From positions 1 through 64,000 of the forward strand of contig NZ_ONDD01000006.1 in NCBI RefSeq assembly GCF_900316465.1: a stretch of 64,000 nucleotides of DNA, in the 5' to 3' direction. Below the pieces are notes generated by a model. It was not told the origin of the DNA. It saw nothing but the letters and a program-made list of their open reading frames with translations, and did not search any database. A program made the position numbers and the translations under genes. This stretch comes from an uncultured Fibrobacter sp. Its GTDB lineage: Bacteria > Fibrobacterota > Fibrobacteria > Fibrobacterales > Fibrobacteraceae. How positions within the stretch are numbered: the stretch's first letter is position 1; every line of letters begins with the position of its first letter. This document shows, piece by piece, positions 1-9,015 of this stretch.

Positions 1-351
1 TCGAGAGGACCTCTCCAGGTTCCCGAAACGGAAGACCCGATCTTTGCGAATGCACTTGACCGCCTGCGCGTAAGCCGCGTGAACCCTGAACTTTTGAAAG
101 CACTGGAGGCAAACATGTTCGATCGTCATGAATACGAAGTTCTCGAAGCCGAAGCCTTCTTGAAGGGCCAAGCGAAAGGCCTTGCTAGTGGCATGGAAAA
201 AGGTTTGGCGCAGGGCATGGAAAAAGGCGCCCAGCAGGAGCGCGAAAAGAATAATGCTGACAATGCTGTTCGCGACACCAAACGGGCCGACTACTTGCGT
301 TCGCAGAACGTGCCGGAGAACGTGATTACGGCGATGCTCGCCTTGAAATAG
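1..351 (+). CDS. C-terminal part of an Rpn-family nuclease-like protein, cut by the window edge
   Basis: The frame is open from the first base, so the gene begins outside the window; the GTG at 79 is probably an internal codon. The 116 visible residues end in a Gly/Lys/Glu-rich stretch with the repeated unit GMEKG (about residues 60-80) and then a helical tail. Such Gly-Lys-rich tails with a short terminal helix are common in the Rpn / PD-(D/E)XK nuclease family transposase proteins, which are abundant in gut bacteria and linked to DNA cleavage and recombination. The catalytic PD-(D/E)XK core would lie upstream and cannot be seen, so the family call rests on the tail alone. A hairpin with a T-run follows the stop. 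Confidence 0.5.
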   Translation, partial: SRGPLQVPETEDPIFANALDRLRVSRVNPELLKALEANMFDRHEYEVLEAEAFLKGQAKGLASGMEKGLAQGMEKGAQQEREKNNADNAVRDTKRADYLRSQNVPENVITAMLALK

Positions 352-379
352 CATTTTATGTTAGGTTAAAAAATCTAAA

Positions 380-403
380 GTCGATCCTTGGGGTCGGCTT
401 TTT
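380..403 (+). terminator. Rho-independent terminator after the Rpn-like gene
   Basis: GTCGATCC (380-387) pairs over a 3-base loop with GGGTCGGC (391-398), with two G-U pairs, and is followed by five T. It lies 29 bases after the stop codon at 351. Confidence 0.7.
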
Positions 404-472
404 CAATCTAAACATAGATGATGATATTTTTTTAAATTTGGCATAAAAGATTGAGGTTATTGGAGGTCTTCC

Positions 473-1588
473 ATGAAAAAGATTTTTGCGTTATTGTCTC
501 TTTTAGCCCTGCTCGCAGCATGTGGTGATGAATCTAGTAGCTCCGCTCCCGATCCAATCGGTGAAATCTCGTCGAGTAGCAATGAGGAGCTCGGTTCCAG
601 TTCTTCTGTAGCGGAAAAGAATTCTTCTAGCTCCGTAAGTGGAAAGAATAGTAGCTCGTCGGTGGTTGAGCCGAGTAGTAGTGAATTGTTTTTCCATCGC
701 TGTGATGATGGCGACTCAACATCTTCCCAAGGCGGTGGTTACATATACTATTTCATATGCAAAGATAATGAGTGGGAAGATTATAGAAAGGTTCGTAAAG
801 ATTCCCTTGATTCTCTCGCAGCAATCGAAAAAAATAAGGAACACCCCAATATGGATAGCCTTTTTTCGGGCTACGATGGAGAGTATTTAGAGTTCGAAGA
901 TCCACGAGATGGTCGCAAATACAAGTATTTTGAATTTGATGGATCCTCTGATTTTGGAAGCTATGCGACTTTTTATGTGATGGCTGAAAACTTGAATTAT
1001 GGCAAGATGGTTCACAGCAGTACGACTAAATTTGACGACGAAGTGACAGAAAAAATGTGCTACGTAGACGACGAATGGTTCTGCGACAACCACTTTGGCG
1101 GTCTGTACACTTGGGCCGAGGCAATGAATTTACCCAAGGTTTGCGATTCTGTTGCCGTGGACAGTAATGACGCGTGCAAGGCCATAACAGAAAAACGTGG
1201 AAGTTATCCTGGTGAAGAGTATTTGAATATCATTTGGCAGGGAATTTGTCCCGATGGTTGGCATATTATGAACCAGAGGGAATGGAGATACGTCCATGGT
1301 GATATCCGTTCGAATATTCTGTGGAAAGATAACGCTGGGTATAATACAGCCGGCTTGGCGATTATTCCTGTTGGAACATATCATCCAAACGGTAACAGTG
1401 TGTTTAGTGGGGCTCGAGAACATGCTTCAATATGGATTTCGGCTGAAAAGAATGAAACAAATGCTTATAGCATATCTTTTTTTTCTTCATCGGGTGATCA
1501 TTTTTTAAGACCTAGCAGTTCCACAAAAGGATCTTTCATCTCCGTCCGTTGTGTAATGGATTCCGACAATCCCTTAGCACAAAACTAG
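473..1588 (+). CDS. Lipoprotein with Fibrobacter succinogenes major paralogous domain
   Basis: The 371-residue protein starts with a type II signal peptide (MKKIFALLSLLALLAAC) with the lipidated Cys at residue 17. A low-complexity linker made of repeated SSSS blocks (about residues 20-75) follows, a hallmark of Fibrobacter surface lipoproteins. The C-terminal two thirds carry the pattern of the family named for Fibrobacter succinogenes (TIGR02145-type): VMAENLNYG, GGLYTWAEAM, CPDGWHI and the ending RCVMD. The family is expanded in Fibrobacter and is thought to be displayed on the cell surface; its biochemical role is not known to me. The start is set by a good ribosome site (GGAGG, 461-465) and the signal peptide. 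It appears monocistronic. Confidence 0.85.
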   Translation: MKKIFALLSLLALLAACGDESSSSAPDPIGEISSSSNEELGSSSSVAEKNSSSSVSGKNSSSSVVEPSSSELFFHRCDDGDSTSSQGGGYIYYFICKDNEWEDYRKVRKDSLDSLAAIEKNKEHPNMDSLFSGYDGEYLEFEDPRDGRKYKYFEFDGSSDFGSYATFYVMAENLNYGKMVHSSTTKFDDEVTEKMCYVDDEWFCDNHFGGLYTWAEAMNLPKVCDSVAVDSNDACKAITEKRGSYPGEEYLNIIWQGICPDGWHIMNQREWRYVHGDIRSNILWKDNAGYNTAGLAIIPVGTYHPNGNSVFSGAREHASIWISAEKNETNAYSISFFSSSGDHFLRPSSSTKGSFISVRCVMDSDNPLAQN

Positions 1589-1599
1589 TCCATCCCTTT

Positions 1600-1800
1600 T
1601 GTTCGGGCGAGGAATGCTGATGCTGAACCCAGTTCAGCATGACAGGCGGGCCGGGGCGTTGCGGGGCGGCGAGCGCCCGCAGAGGGGGTAACGGCAGACA
1701 CGGCGATAGCCTGGCCGCAAAGCGAACATTCCGGAACGGCCATGTGAGCGTGCGGAGCAGGCTGAGCCGTGGCTAGAGTTAGGGGGACCCCTCCCCCTTC
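1600..1800. other. GC-rich, gene-free structured intergenic island
   Basis: Between the lipoprotein stop (1588) and plsC (1888) lies about 200 bases of much more GC-rich sequence than its surroundings, with no credible gene. It holds several possible hairpins: a perfect 9-bp palindrome at 1620-1640, a GC-rich one near 1656-1680 (GCGGG with CCCGC), and a G-run/C-run pair near 1781-1798. The rest, 1801-1887, is AT-rich leader to plsC. The composition and stacked palindromes suggest a dispersed repeat or structured RNA rather than ordinary spacer; which one cannot be decided here. Confidence 0.45.
1620..1640. repeat. REP-like perfect palindrome
   Basis: ATGCTGAAC (1620-1628) and GTTCAGCAT (1632-1640) form a 9-bp perfect stem with a 3-base loop. 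Its core (CATGCTGAAC...GTTCAGCATC on the other strand) resembles the interspersed CATGCTGAA/TTCAGCATC palindromes found between genes in many bacteria. Only one copy was noticed in this window. Confidence 0.5.
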
Positions 1801-1887
1801 AACATAAGCATATTTTTTTCAGTTTTATGTTCCATTGCCCATAAAAAATATACATTATGGGTGTAAACCCTTATTTTTAGGACACTT

Positions 1888-2616
1888 ATGGCATTTTTCC
1901 GTGCAATTTTCTATTACCTGTTCATCGCAGTCGGACTATTCGTTGTTGGCATTCCCTTCATGTTCTACAAAGGCGTTCTTTGCAGGCGCTGGGCCGACAG
2001 CACCCGCGTTTGCATCCCGTTTTTCAATGTGCTTTTCAAGCTTTCGGGAATCAAGGTCGAAATCGTAGGCAAGGAAAACATCCCGGACCACAAGAAATTC
2101 GTGCTTATCGCGAACCACCAGAGTTTTTTGGACATCAACGTGATTTGGCCATCGATTACCATGACCTCGTTCATTGCGAAGGCGGAACTCTGGAAGATTC
2201 CCGTGTTCGGCTGGGTCTTGACTAAAATCGGCTGCATTCCGGTGCACAGGAACCCGCGCAAAAATCTGGGCATGGGCGCCACCGTGAAAAAGCGCCTCGA
2301 AGACAACGTGACGATTTCCGTGTTCCCCGAAGGCCACCGCAGCAACGACGGGCACATGCTCCCGTTCCAGAACGGCATTTTCCGCATGGCCAAGGAAAAC
2401 GAATTCCCGCTCCTGCCGGTGACGATTGTCGATAGCGGCAAGCGGCTTTCCAAGACCAAGTGGGCGCAGACTCCGGGTGTGGTCAAGATTGTGGTGCACC
2501 CGCTGCAGACGCCCGAAAGTTTTAGAGACAAATCCGTCGCCCAGTTGCGCGACGAGATGCACAACATGATTTCATCCGCTTTGCCTTACAGACAAAACGC
2601 CCAACAGGAGGCTTAG
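1888..2616 (+). CDS. plsC: 1-acyl-sn-glycerol-3-phosphate acyltransferase
   Basis: This membrane acyltransferase makes phosphatidic acid by acylating lysophosphatidic acid in phospholipid synthesis. Both family signatures are clear: the catalytic HX4D box as NHQSFLD (H77, D82) and the phosphate-binding box as FPEGHRS (residues 146-152; the usual Thr is His here). An N-terminal hydrophobic segment (about 5-27) anchors it in the inner membrane. At 242 residues it has normal family length. The stop (2614-2616) is one base before the rnr start, and the rnr ribosome site lies inside the plsC end, so the two genes are translationally close. Confidence 0.93.
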   Translation: MAFFRAIFYYLFIAVGLFVVGIPFMFYKGVLCRRWADSTRVCIPFFNVLFKLSGIKVEIVGKENIPDHKKFVLIANHQSFLDINVIWPSITMTSFIAKAELWKIPVFGWVLTKIGCIPVHRNPRKNLGMGATVKKRLEDNVTISVFPEGHRSNDGHMLPFQNGIFRMAKENEFPLLPVTIVDSGKRLSKTKWAQTPGVVKIVVHPLQTPESFRDKSVAQLRDEMHNMISSALPYRQNAQQEA

Positions 2617-2617
2617 T

Positions 2618-5032
2618 ATGGCCCAGCATTTACCTAGTGAAGAACAGATTATTGCCATTTTACGCGACGAACCGATGGTCGGTAGCCGCTTACGTAGCGC
2701 GCTTGGCCTTCCGAAAAAGCAGAAGATGGCCTTTAAGCAGATGCTCGCCGACATGGTGGACCGCGGGCTGTTGAAGCGTACCAGCCACAAGGAATACCAG
2801 CTGGGCGATGGCGAAAGTGTCGAAGAAAAGCGCGAAAAACGCGTGAAGAAGATTGCGGAACAGTACCCCGAAGACAACCGCCGTCCGGGTGCCCGCAGCC
2901 GCCGCCAGACGGGCAAGGAAAACGAGACCCGCGTGAAACGCGGCATTCTGCACCAGACGGGCGAAGAAGACTGGGAAGTGCACGAACTCGATACCGGCAA
3001 GGTGTACGAGATGTGCCACCGCAGACAGGCCCCGGGCAAGGAAGGCGAAACCATCAGCTTTACGCTGTACCCGCATCCGAAACTCAAGCACAGCTACTTG
3101 GCAAAGGTAGACCGCACCGCCGAAGTCATGAACATCAGCTGGGACGAAGTCAAGACCAAGTTCATGGAAGACGCAAACTTGCCGAAGGACTTCAGCCCCG
3201 CTATCAAGAAGTATGTGGACGGCGTCAAGGAGCCGTGCGGCAAGGATTTCAAGGGCCGCGTAGATTACAGGCAGCTCACGATTCTCTGTATCGACCCCGA
3301 TGGCGCCATGGACCATGACGACGCCATTAGCGTGGAACGCACCCCCAAGGGCGGCTATAGGCTGGGCGTGCACATTGCCGACGTGAGCTACTACGTGCCG
3401 GAAGGTTCCGAGCTCGACGAAGAGGCCCTGGAAAGGAGCTACACGCAGTACCTGCCGTGGACTGCCGTGCCGATGCTCCCGGAAAAACTTTCGAGCAATG
3501 TATGTAGTTTGCACCAGGGCGTTGACCGCTGCGCATTTACCTGCATGATGGAACTCGACAAGCACGCGAACGTGCTCAGCTGGGATTTCCACCGCAGTAT
3601 CGTGAAGATTACCAAGTCCATCACCTACGAACAGGCGATGGAAATGATGCGAAACGGCGACGACGACATTAAGGCGCTCGCCGAGGTGACCGCACTCTTG
3701 AAGCAGAACCGCACCAAGGACGGCCTGCTGGAATTCCAGAGCACCGAATTCGGCTGCAAGTTCAACGAAAAGGGTGAACCGGAAAAGATTTACCCGCGCA
3801 CGACCGACGAATCGAATTCGTGGGTGGAAGAATGCATGCTTATTGCGAACAACTGCTGCGCGAAAGAACTCAAGAAACGCAAGCTCCAGGGCATTTACCG
3901 TATCCATGAGGCTCCGGACACCAAGGACATCATGGAACTGTACTACATGTACCCGGACCTGTTCAAGGATTCTCCGGTGATGTTGCGCGACCTGGGCAAG
4001 CCCCGCAGCGGCGACACGAACCTGAACCCGACGGCATTCAAGCTGTACGAACATTTGGTGAAGCGCGCCCAGGGCGACGAGACTTTGACCAACCGCATTC
4101 TACGCAGCATGCAGAAGGCGCATTACGACAGCAACAGCTTCGGCCACTTCGCCTTGAACTGGCAGGACTACGCACACTTTACCAGCCCGATTCGCCGTTA
4201 CGCCGATTTGTGGTGTCACCGTGAATTGGCGCGCAAGGGTGCCGAGATTACCGCCGAACGCAAGAACAGCGTGATTGAAGTCTGCGACCTGATTTCGGCA
4301 AACGAAGTCAAGAACCAGAAAACCGAACGCATCGCCATCAAGGTGTGCAGCTGCTGGATTTTGAAGAGCCACATCGGCGATGACTTTGAAGCTACGGTTT
4401 CGGGCATCGAGGAATGGGGCATCTACGTTTCTATCGCCGACCCGATTGCCGAAGGCCTGGTGCGCTTCCGCGATATCGCGGGCGATGACTTCTACGTATT
4501 CAACCCGGATCAGGGACTTGCCTTTGGCAAGAAGAGTGGGCGTACGTTCCGGCGCGGCGACAAGGTGCTGGTGCGCCTTTTGCGGGTAGACCCGCTGCGC
4601 GGTCAGGCTGACTTCAGCATTATCGAAAAGCTCTCTAGCGAACCGAAGAAGCGCCGCCGTCAGGGTGAATCGCGCGACGATTATGACGATTACCGCAACC
4701 GCGACGTTCGCGAACGCGCTGACCGCGCCGCCGCGGCGGAAGCCCTCGGCTACGTGAGCCAGCCCGACGAAGATTTTGACGATGACGTTCCGGAATTCGT
4801 TTCGGCACACAGCCACATGAACCGTGGCGGCCGCGGAAAATCACGCGGCGGCAGGTTCGATTCTGACGCTCCGAGCTTCGAGCGTTCTGGCCGCAGCTCT
4901 CGCGGCAGAGGCGGACGCAACGACCGTGGCGACGACCGCGAAGGATTCCACGTAGCAAGCAAACCGCGTAAGGGCGGCTCCCGCAAGGGTGCTGGCCGCA
5001 GCCAAAGCCGCGGACGCGGCGGCAGAAGGTAA
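2618..5032 (+). CDS. rnr: Ribonuclease R (RNB-type 3'-5' exoribonuclease)
   Basis: The 804-residue protein has the RNase R layout: an N-terminal winged-helix region (about 1-70), cold-shock-type RNA-binding sequence, the RNB catalytic core with the acidic cluster DPDGAMDHDDAIS near residues 226-238, the conserved FTSPIRRYADL near 517, an S1 domain (about 588-675) and a long basic tail. RNase R degrades structured RNA processively from the 3' end, using two metal ions held by the acidic cluster. The tail (about 680-804) is unusually long and rich in Arg-Gly-Gly and Ser-Arg, like an RGG box. It follows plsC after one base; AGGAGG at 2607-2612 is the ribosome site. Confidence 0.95.
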   Translation: MAQHLPSEEQIIAILRDEPMVGSRLRSALGLPKKQKMAFKQMLADMVDRGLLKRTSHKEYQLGDGESVEEKREKRVKKIAEQYPEDNRRPGARSRRQTGKENETRVKRGILHQTGEEDWEVHELDTGKVYEMCHRRQAPGKEGETISFTLYPHPKLKHSYLAKVDRTAEVMNISWDEVKTKFMEDANLPKDFSPAIKKYVDGVKEPCGKDFKGRVDYRQLTILCIDPDGAMDHDDAISVERTPKGGYRLGVHIADVSYYVPEGSELDEEALERSYTQYLPWTAVPMLPEKLSSNVCSLHQGVDRCAFTCMMELDKHANVLSWDFHRSIVKITKSITYEQAMEMMRNGDDDIKALAEVTALLKQNRTKDGLLEFQSTEFGCKFNEKGEPEKIYPRTTDESNSWVEECMLIANNCCAKELKKRKLQGIYRIHEAPDTKDIMELYYMYPDLFKDSPVMLRDLGKPRSGDTNLNPTAFKLYEHLVKRAQGDETLTNRILRSMQKAHYDSNSFGHFALNWQDYAHFTSPIRRYADLWCHRELARKGAEITAERKNSVIEVCDLISANEVKNQKTERIAIKVCSCWILKSHIGDDFEATVSGIEEWGIYVSIADPIAEGLVRFRDIAGDDFYVFNPDQGLAFGKKSGRTFRRGDKVLVRLLRVDPLRGQADFSIIEKLSSEPKKRRRQGESRDDYDDYRNRDVRERADRAAAAEALGYVSQPDEDFDDDVPEFVSAHSHMNRGGRGKSRGGRFDSDAPSFERSGRSSRGRGGRNDRGDDREGFHVASKPRKGGSRKGAGRSQSRGRGGRR

Positions 5033-5059
5033 CGCGCAATAAGTAATGTGAGATGAGTA

Positions 5060-5992
5060 ATGTCTAGTAACGGCAAGGTCATTCTTTACGCAAGCTACCA
5101 GACCGGGGAAAACCTTCCCGGGTATGTGCGGTTTGCGCTAAAGCACCTCGCCGAGACAGACTTTACCATCGTTCTGCTCACGAACAAGCGCCCGCTTTCG
5201 GCAGAGACGATGTCGTTCCTGGAAGACAACGAAATCAAGCTTTACCTGACCGAAAATCACGGGTTCGATTTCGGCATGTGGCGCCGGTTCTTGAAGGACC
5301 TCGCCAACGGGCGCAACAACCTGATTGAATTCAACAGCATCACTCGTCTGCTGCTCACAAACGATTCCATCGTTTACTTCCAGAACAACTTTGCCGACTT
5401 TATCCGCCGCGCCGAAGCGAGTACCGCCGACGTGGTATCGCTTACGCAAAACGACGAAGTGCGTCCGCACTTGCAATCGTTCTTCTTGTACCTCAAGCAA
5501 GAAGCCTTGGGCGCCTTCTACCTGCACTTGCTCGAAACACCCGAGCAAGAAACGTTCTACGACGTGGTGCATCGCCTGGAAATCGGCATGGCGAACGTCT
5601 TCGACGAAGCCGAAATCAAGACGGCATCGCTTTACAATACGCATTTGCGCGCCCTGTTCGCCTACCCCGAACTGATTGCGCAGGGCGGCGGGTTCATCAA
5701 GCGCAAACTCTTGCAGCACCGCTTTAGCTTTAAAGAGAAGGCTCATTTTATTCGCCAAAAGGCTTACAACGCCTTGAATGCCGATTACCACAAGATGATT
5801 CTTGATGCAGGCCTTGCGCCCGACTTTAAAGAAGAATGGCTCCCGAAACCCGTCGGGAACTTAACCAGCCAAGCCCTCGACAGACTTTGGCAAAAGGCCT
5901 TCTATAGAGTAGGCTGGCCCGTACTCAGGACAGCCATTAAAACGAAATACAAAATACTCGGCAAGCCGCTTGACGGCGACGAGTACAAGTAA
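5060..5992 (+). CDS. RgpF-like (rhamnan synthesis protein F family) protein
   Basis: The 310-residue protein begins VILYASYQTGENLPGYV and continues with a Rossmann-like pattern, TNDSIVYFQNN and a conserved NHGFDFGMWRRFL motif. These are the features of the rhamnan synthesis F (RgpF, PF05045-type) domain, found in enzymes that build rhamnose-rich or other cell-wall polysaccharides. No signal peptide or membrane span is visible, so it probably acts in the cytoplasm on a lipid- or nucleotide-linked sugar. No other polysaccharide gene is adjacent. The gap to rnr is 27 bases, so it may be read through from plsC-rnr. The reaction is not established from sequence. Confidence 0.75.
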   Translation: MSSNGKVILYASYQTGENLPGYVRFALKHLAETDFTIVLLTNKRPLSAETMSFLEDNEIKLYLTENHGFDFGMWRRFLKDLANGRNNLIEFNSITRLLLTNDSIVYFQNNFADFIRRAEASTADVVSLTQNDEVRPHLQSFFLYLKQEALGAFYLHLLETPEQETFYDVVHRLEIGMANVFDEAEIKTASLYNTHLRALFAYPELIAQGGGFIKRKLLQHRFSFKEKAHFIRQKAYNALNADYHKMILDAGLAPDFKEEWLPKPVGNLTSQALDRLWQKAFYRVGWPVLRTAIKTKYKILGKPLDGDEYK

Positions 5993-7030
5993 CTATTTCA
6001 CCTTGATAAACGTGGTCACCTGAAGGGAATCGGTTTCAACGATTCCTTTTTCGTAATGCGTGTAGCCTAGAGTCCACGTGACCGTGGTGTCCGACGACGG
6101 CAATTCATCAGCAGCAAAATAATAGGAACGTTCTCTTATTTCTTCTTCCGAAGGCCAATACGTTATGATTGCGCCATCCTTTGTTGTAACAACATCGTAT
6201 GTAGGTGTTGCGATTTTTACAGTGACAGGCAATTCCCAGAAATTCAACTTGGACTGAACCTTAAAAGAAACACGAGTGCTATCGGATCTGCTAAAATCAA
6301 GCGTATCTAAAAGCGCGCGCACCGCCGTAGAATCAAACGGACTCTTGGTCGCCTTATAAACAAACTCCGGTGGAATAAAATCTGTCTGGCGATTGTCTCC
6401 ATAATTGACGAAAGTGGTATCGTTAATACTGACGTATTCTTCCTCGTGCCACGCATCAATATAAATCGTATCTAGAACATGGACGAAGATCGTATTCTCA
6501 TCCGGCTCGAAGAAGACCTCATCGAGGGGTTCAATTCGAGTAATACAGCATTTATCCGTCCATACAATGTAGCGTTCCGCTTGGCAAGATACGCTGGAAT
6601 CGTTCACATCACATGTCAAAGCTTTTGAATTCATCGTGACCGTATCGACCATTCCGCTATCCTTGCGATAAACAAAGCTCGTGTACGATGTGGTGTCATA
6701 AAGGGTGTCGTAAATCGTATCCTTGTAGACAACTAGAGTGTCATGCAAATATATCGTATCTTTTGCAATCTCAGGATTTTCGGGGCCGTCTACAACCACG
6801 GAATCCCCAGGAAGCATTTCAGCAATCTCCAAGGAATCATTCGCCGGATTGTCTACGGGATTATCAACAGGAGCTTTTGCCGTATCTTGCGGCAAAATGG
6901 CCGGCGTATTGGGGAGCGGATTTTCGGTGCTTCCATGCGGATTGGGGTCTTCCACCTCGATATTCAAAGAACACGCCCCCAAAAAGGCGGTAATCAGGAA
7001 TGCCCCTATAGGGAAAAGTGTGCGTTTCAT
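5993..7030 (-). CDS. Lipoprotein of unknown function rich in Asp/Thr/Tyr
   Basis: The start is placed at 7030 because the codons from there encode a clear lipoprotein signal (MKRTLFPIGAFLITAFLGAC, Cys 20) preceded by AGGAGG (complement of 7034-7039); the frame also extends 19 codons upstream without a signal. The mature part has a Pro/Asp-rich linker and then repeated DTIY/DTLY patterns (about residues 90-190), suggesting beta-rich surface structure. I do not recognise a family. It converges tail to tail with the RgpF-like gene, whose stop is at 5992. Confidence 0.75.
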   Translation of the reverse strand: MKRTLFPIGAFLITAFLGACSLNIEVEDPNPHGSTENPLPNTPAILPQDTAKAPVDNPVDNPANDSLEIAEMLPGDSVVVDGPENPEIAKDTIYLHDTLVVYKDTIYDTLYDTTSYTSFVYRKDSGMVDTVTMNSKALTCDVNDSSVSCQAERYIVWTDKCCITRIEPLDEVFFEPDENTIFVHVLDTIYIDAWHEEEYVSINDTTFVNYGDNRQTDFIPPEFVYKATKSPFDSTAVRALLDTLDFSRSDSTRVSFKVQSKLNFWELPVTVKIATPTYDVVTTKDGAIITYWPSEEEIRERSYYFAADELPSSDTTVTWTLGYTHYEKGIVETDSLQVTTFIKVK

Positions 7031-7070
7031 AAGTCCTCCTAGCTCAATCCAAACTTCTGTATACAAAAAT

Positions 7071-7102
7071 AAAAACATCCTCGTCAAAACGGGGATGTTT
7101 TA
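7071..7102 (-). terminator. Strong hairpin terminator downstream of yidC
   Basis: AAAACATCC (7072-7080) pairs with GGATGTTTT (7093-7101); the inner CGT/ACG pairing closes a CAAA loop. The A-run before the hairpin on the plus strand is a T-run for minus-strand transcripts, fitting the end of the rpmH-yidC operon. Confidence 0.75.
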
Positions 7103-7164
7103 TTCATGTGTCAAAAATGAGTGACTTATGGCACGGATTTACGACATCCATGCGCGCAATCGAA

Positions 7165-9015
7165 TTACTTCACGATTTCAGCGTCGACGACCTTCTTGCC
7201 GTTCATGGTTTTGGGGCCATTATTGCCGTTATCGCGGCGGATAATCTTGTACTGAATGATGCTCCAGAAGTTGGACACAATCCAGTAGAGCACGAGGCCA
7301 GAAGGCATCACGGCGCTGAACAGGAACATCATGGCAGGCATCATCCACACCATCATCTTCTGCTGGGCGGGATCCATGGCGCCGTTGCCGCTCATGGTCA
7401 CCTTGGTCTGGAAGTAGGTGGTGACCACCATGATCCACGGGAGGAGTGCAAGGCCATCGGGCATGAGGAACGGAATGCTGAAGCCGTGGAAAATCACGTC
7501 GCTGCGGCTAAGGTCGGTAATCCAGAGGAAGGCCGGCATGCCGCGGAGTTCAACAGCGCGACCGAGCACGAAGAAGAGGCCCATGAAGATCGGCATCTGG
7601 ATAATCATCGGGAGGCAGCCACCGGTGCAGCTAGCCAGCGGGTTCACACCGTTCTTGGCGTAGAGTTCCATGACGGCGGCCTGCTTCTTCTGCGGATCGC
7701 TGCGATACTTCACGTTGATTTCGTCGAGCTGCGGTTTGAGCTTGCTCATGGCAGAAGTCGACTTGAGCTGCTTGATGGTGAACGGAGTCGTAATACCGCG
7801 GACAATGAAGGTCACGAGGATAATGGCGACGCCGTAGTTCGGAATAATCGAGTAGAAGAACTTGAGCAGCTTGAGCAGCATGGCGCAAATCCACACGAAC
7901 CAGACGCTGGAACCCGGGAACCACTTGGAACCGGTCACGATGATCTTTTCGTAGCCCTGGCCGAGAGCTTCGACTTCGGACCATTCGAGCGGGAGAACCA
8001 TGAAGTTGTAAGCGATAGAATCACCGCGGACGGCGTCTGCAATGGAGAGGCTGTAGGTACCCGGATCCGGGTTGCCTTCGGTGGCGGTGTTAATGTGCTT
8101 GGCCTTGACCTGTGCGGGCACCGGAGAATCGAACTGCACCGACATAGCCACATACTTACGACGCATGCCGACCCAGTAGTAGTTGGCGTTGTCGAAGGTC
8201 ATGGCGTCAGAGAAGGTTTCGCGTTCGGTGATTTCGTTGTTCTTGAAAATCACTTCGCTAAAGAAATAGCTTGTACCGCCGAAGCTCTTGCCCTTCGGAA
8301 TCACTTCGGTTTCGCGCATGCCGCCCTTCCAGGAGAGCTCGTAGTTGTCGACGCGGAAACCCTTGAACTTGTTCACCTGGCGTACTGCGACGCCGGCCTT
8401 GGTGAAGCCGTAGCTACGCACCAACTGGTTGCCATTGGCATCGGTAAAGACGAACTGCACCGTGGTATCGTTTTCGACATTGATCCATTCCGGAGCGTCT
8501 ACATTGAACATGACTTCGGAAAGGTCAGCACCGCCGAGGTTCAGGTCGAGGGCGCCGAGAGTCGTATCTTGAATGAGTTCGGGGAAATGGTTTGCGGAAT
8601 CCGGCAGGGCCTTGACGATCACGCTCTGGACCTTACCGCCCTTATTAGAAAGGGTCATGATGAACTTGTCGTTTTCAACCGTGACCGTACGCTGGGCGAT
8701 CGGCTTCGGGGCTTCGGCTGCGGCAGAGTCGCTTGCGGCAACCGAGGAATCCTTCACGGCGCTATCGGCAGCGACTTCGGTTGCGGCACCGAGAACCGGG
8801 GCAGCCTTGACTTCGGCAGTAGAGCCGGGGAGCACGAGTCCGTTTGCGGAAGGTGCTTCGGCAGAATCGGCGACCTGAGCGGCGGCTTCCTTCGCGGCAG
8901 CCTGCTTTGCGAGCTTGGCCTTTTCGGCAGCTTCGTTGTTTGCGTTCGTCATGGAGAACCACCAAATCATGATGGCTGCGATAAGGACTGATCCGATAAG
9001 AGTATTCTTGTTCAT
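7165..9015 (-). CDS. yidC: Membrane protein insertase YidC
   Basis: YidC inserts and folds inner-membrane proteins, alone or with SecYEG. The 616-residue sequence has the Gram-negative layout: an N-terminal membrane span (about 5-22), a low-complexity Ala/Glu/Lys linker, a large periplasmic domain, and the conserved C-terminal 60K domain with IVRGITTPFTIKQLKST, the cytoplasmic loop and PMIIQMPIFMGLF. Its start overlaps the yidD stop as ATGA (9012-9015), so the two genes are coupled. The order rpmH-rnpA-yidD-yidC is highly conserved among bacteria, which supports the call. Confidence 0.97.
   Translation of the reverse strand: MNKNTLIGSVLIAAIMIWWFSMTNANNEAAEKAKLAKQAAAKEAAAQVADSAEAPSANGLVLPGSTAEVKAAPVLGAATEVAADSAVKDSSVAASDSAAAEAPKPIAQRTVTVENDKFIMTLSNKGGKVQSVIVKALPDSANHFPELIQDTTLGALDLNLGGADLSEVMFNVDAPEWINVENDTTVQFVFTDANGNQLVRSYGFTKAGVAVRQVNKFKGFRVDNYELSWKGGMRETEVIPKGKSFGGTSYFFSEVIFKNNEITERETFSDAMTFDNANYYWVGMRRKYVAMSVQFDSPVPAQVKAKHINTATEGNPDPGTYSLSIADAVRGDSIAYNFMVLPLEWSEVEALGQGYEKIIVTGSKWFPGSSVWFVWICAMLLKLLKFFYSIIPNYGVAIILVTFIVRGITTPFTIKQLKSTSAMSKLKPQLDEINVKYRSDPQKKQAAVMELYAKNGVNPLASCTGGCLPMIIQMPIFMGLFFVLGRAVELRGMPAFLWITDLSRSDVIFHGFSIPFLMPDGLALLPWIMVVTTYFQTKVTMSGNGAMDPAQQKMMVWMMPAMMFLFSAVMPSGLVLYWIVSNFWSIIQYKIIRRDNGNNGPKTMNGKKVVDAEIVK

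Noticed and set aside
1589..1887. RNase P RNA, tmRNA or SRP RNA in the GC-rich island
   Set aside because: None of the conserved core sequences of these RNAs could be found; only palindromes are visible.
7108..8991. A 627-codon open frame on the plus strand
   Set aside because: It lies exactly antisense to yidC, which has clear family motifs. The His/Glu/Gly-rich translation has no recognisable domain and arises from codon bias on the opposite strand.
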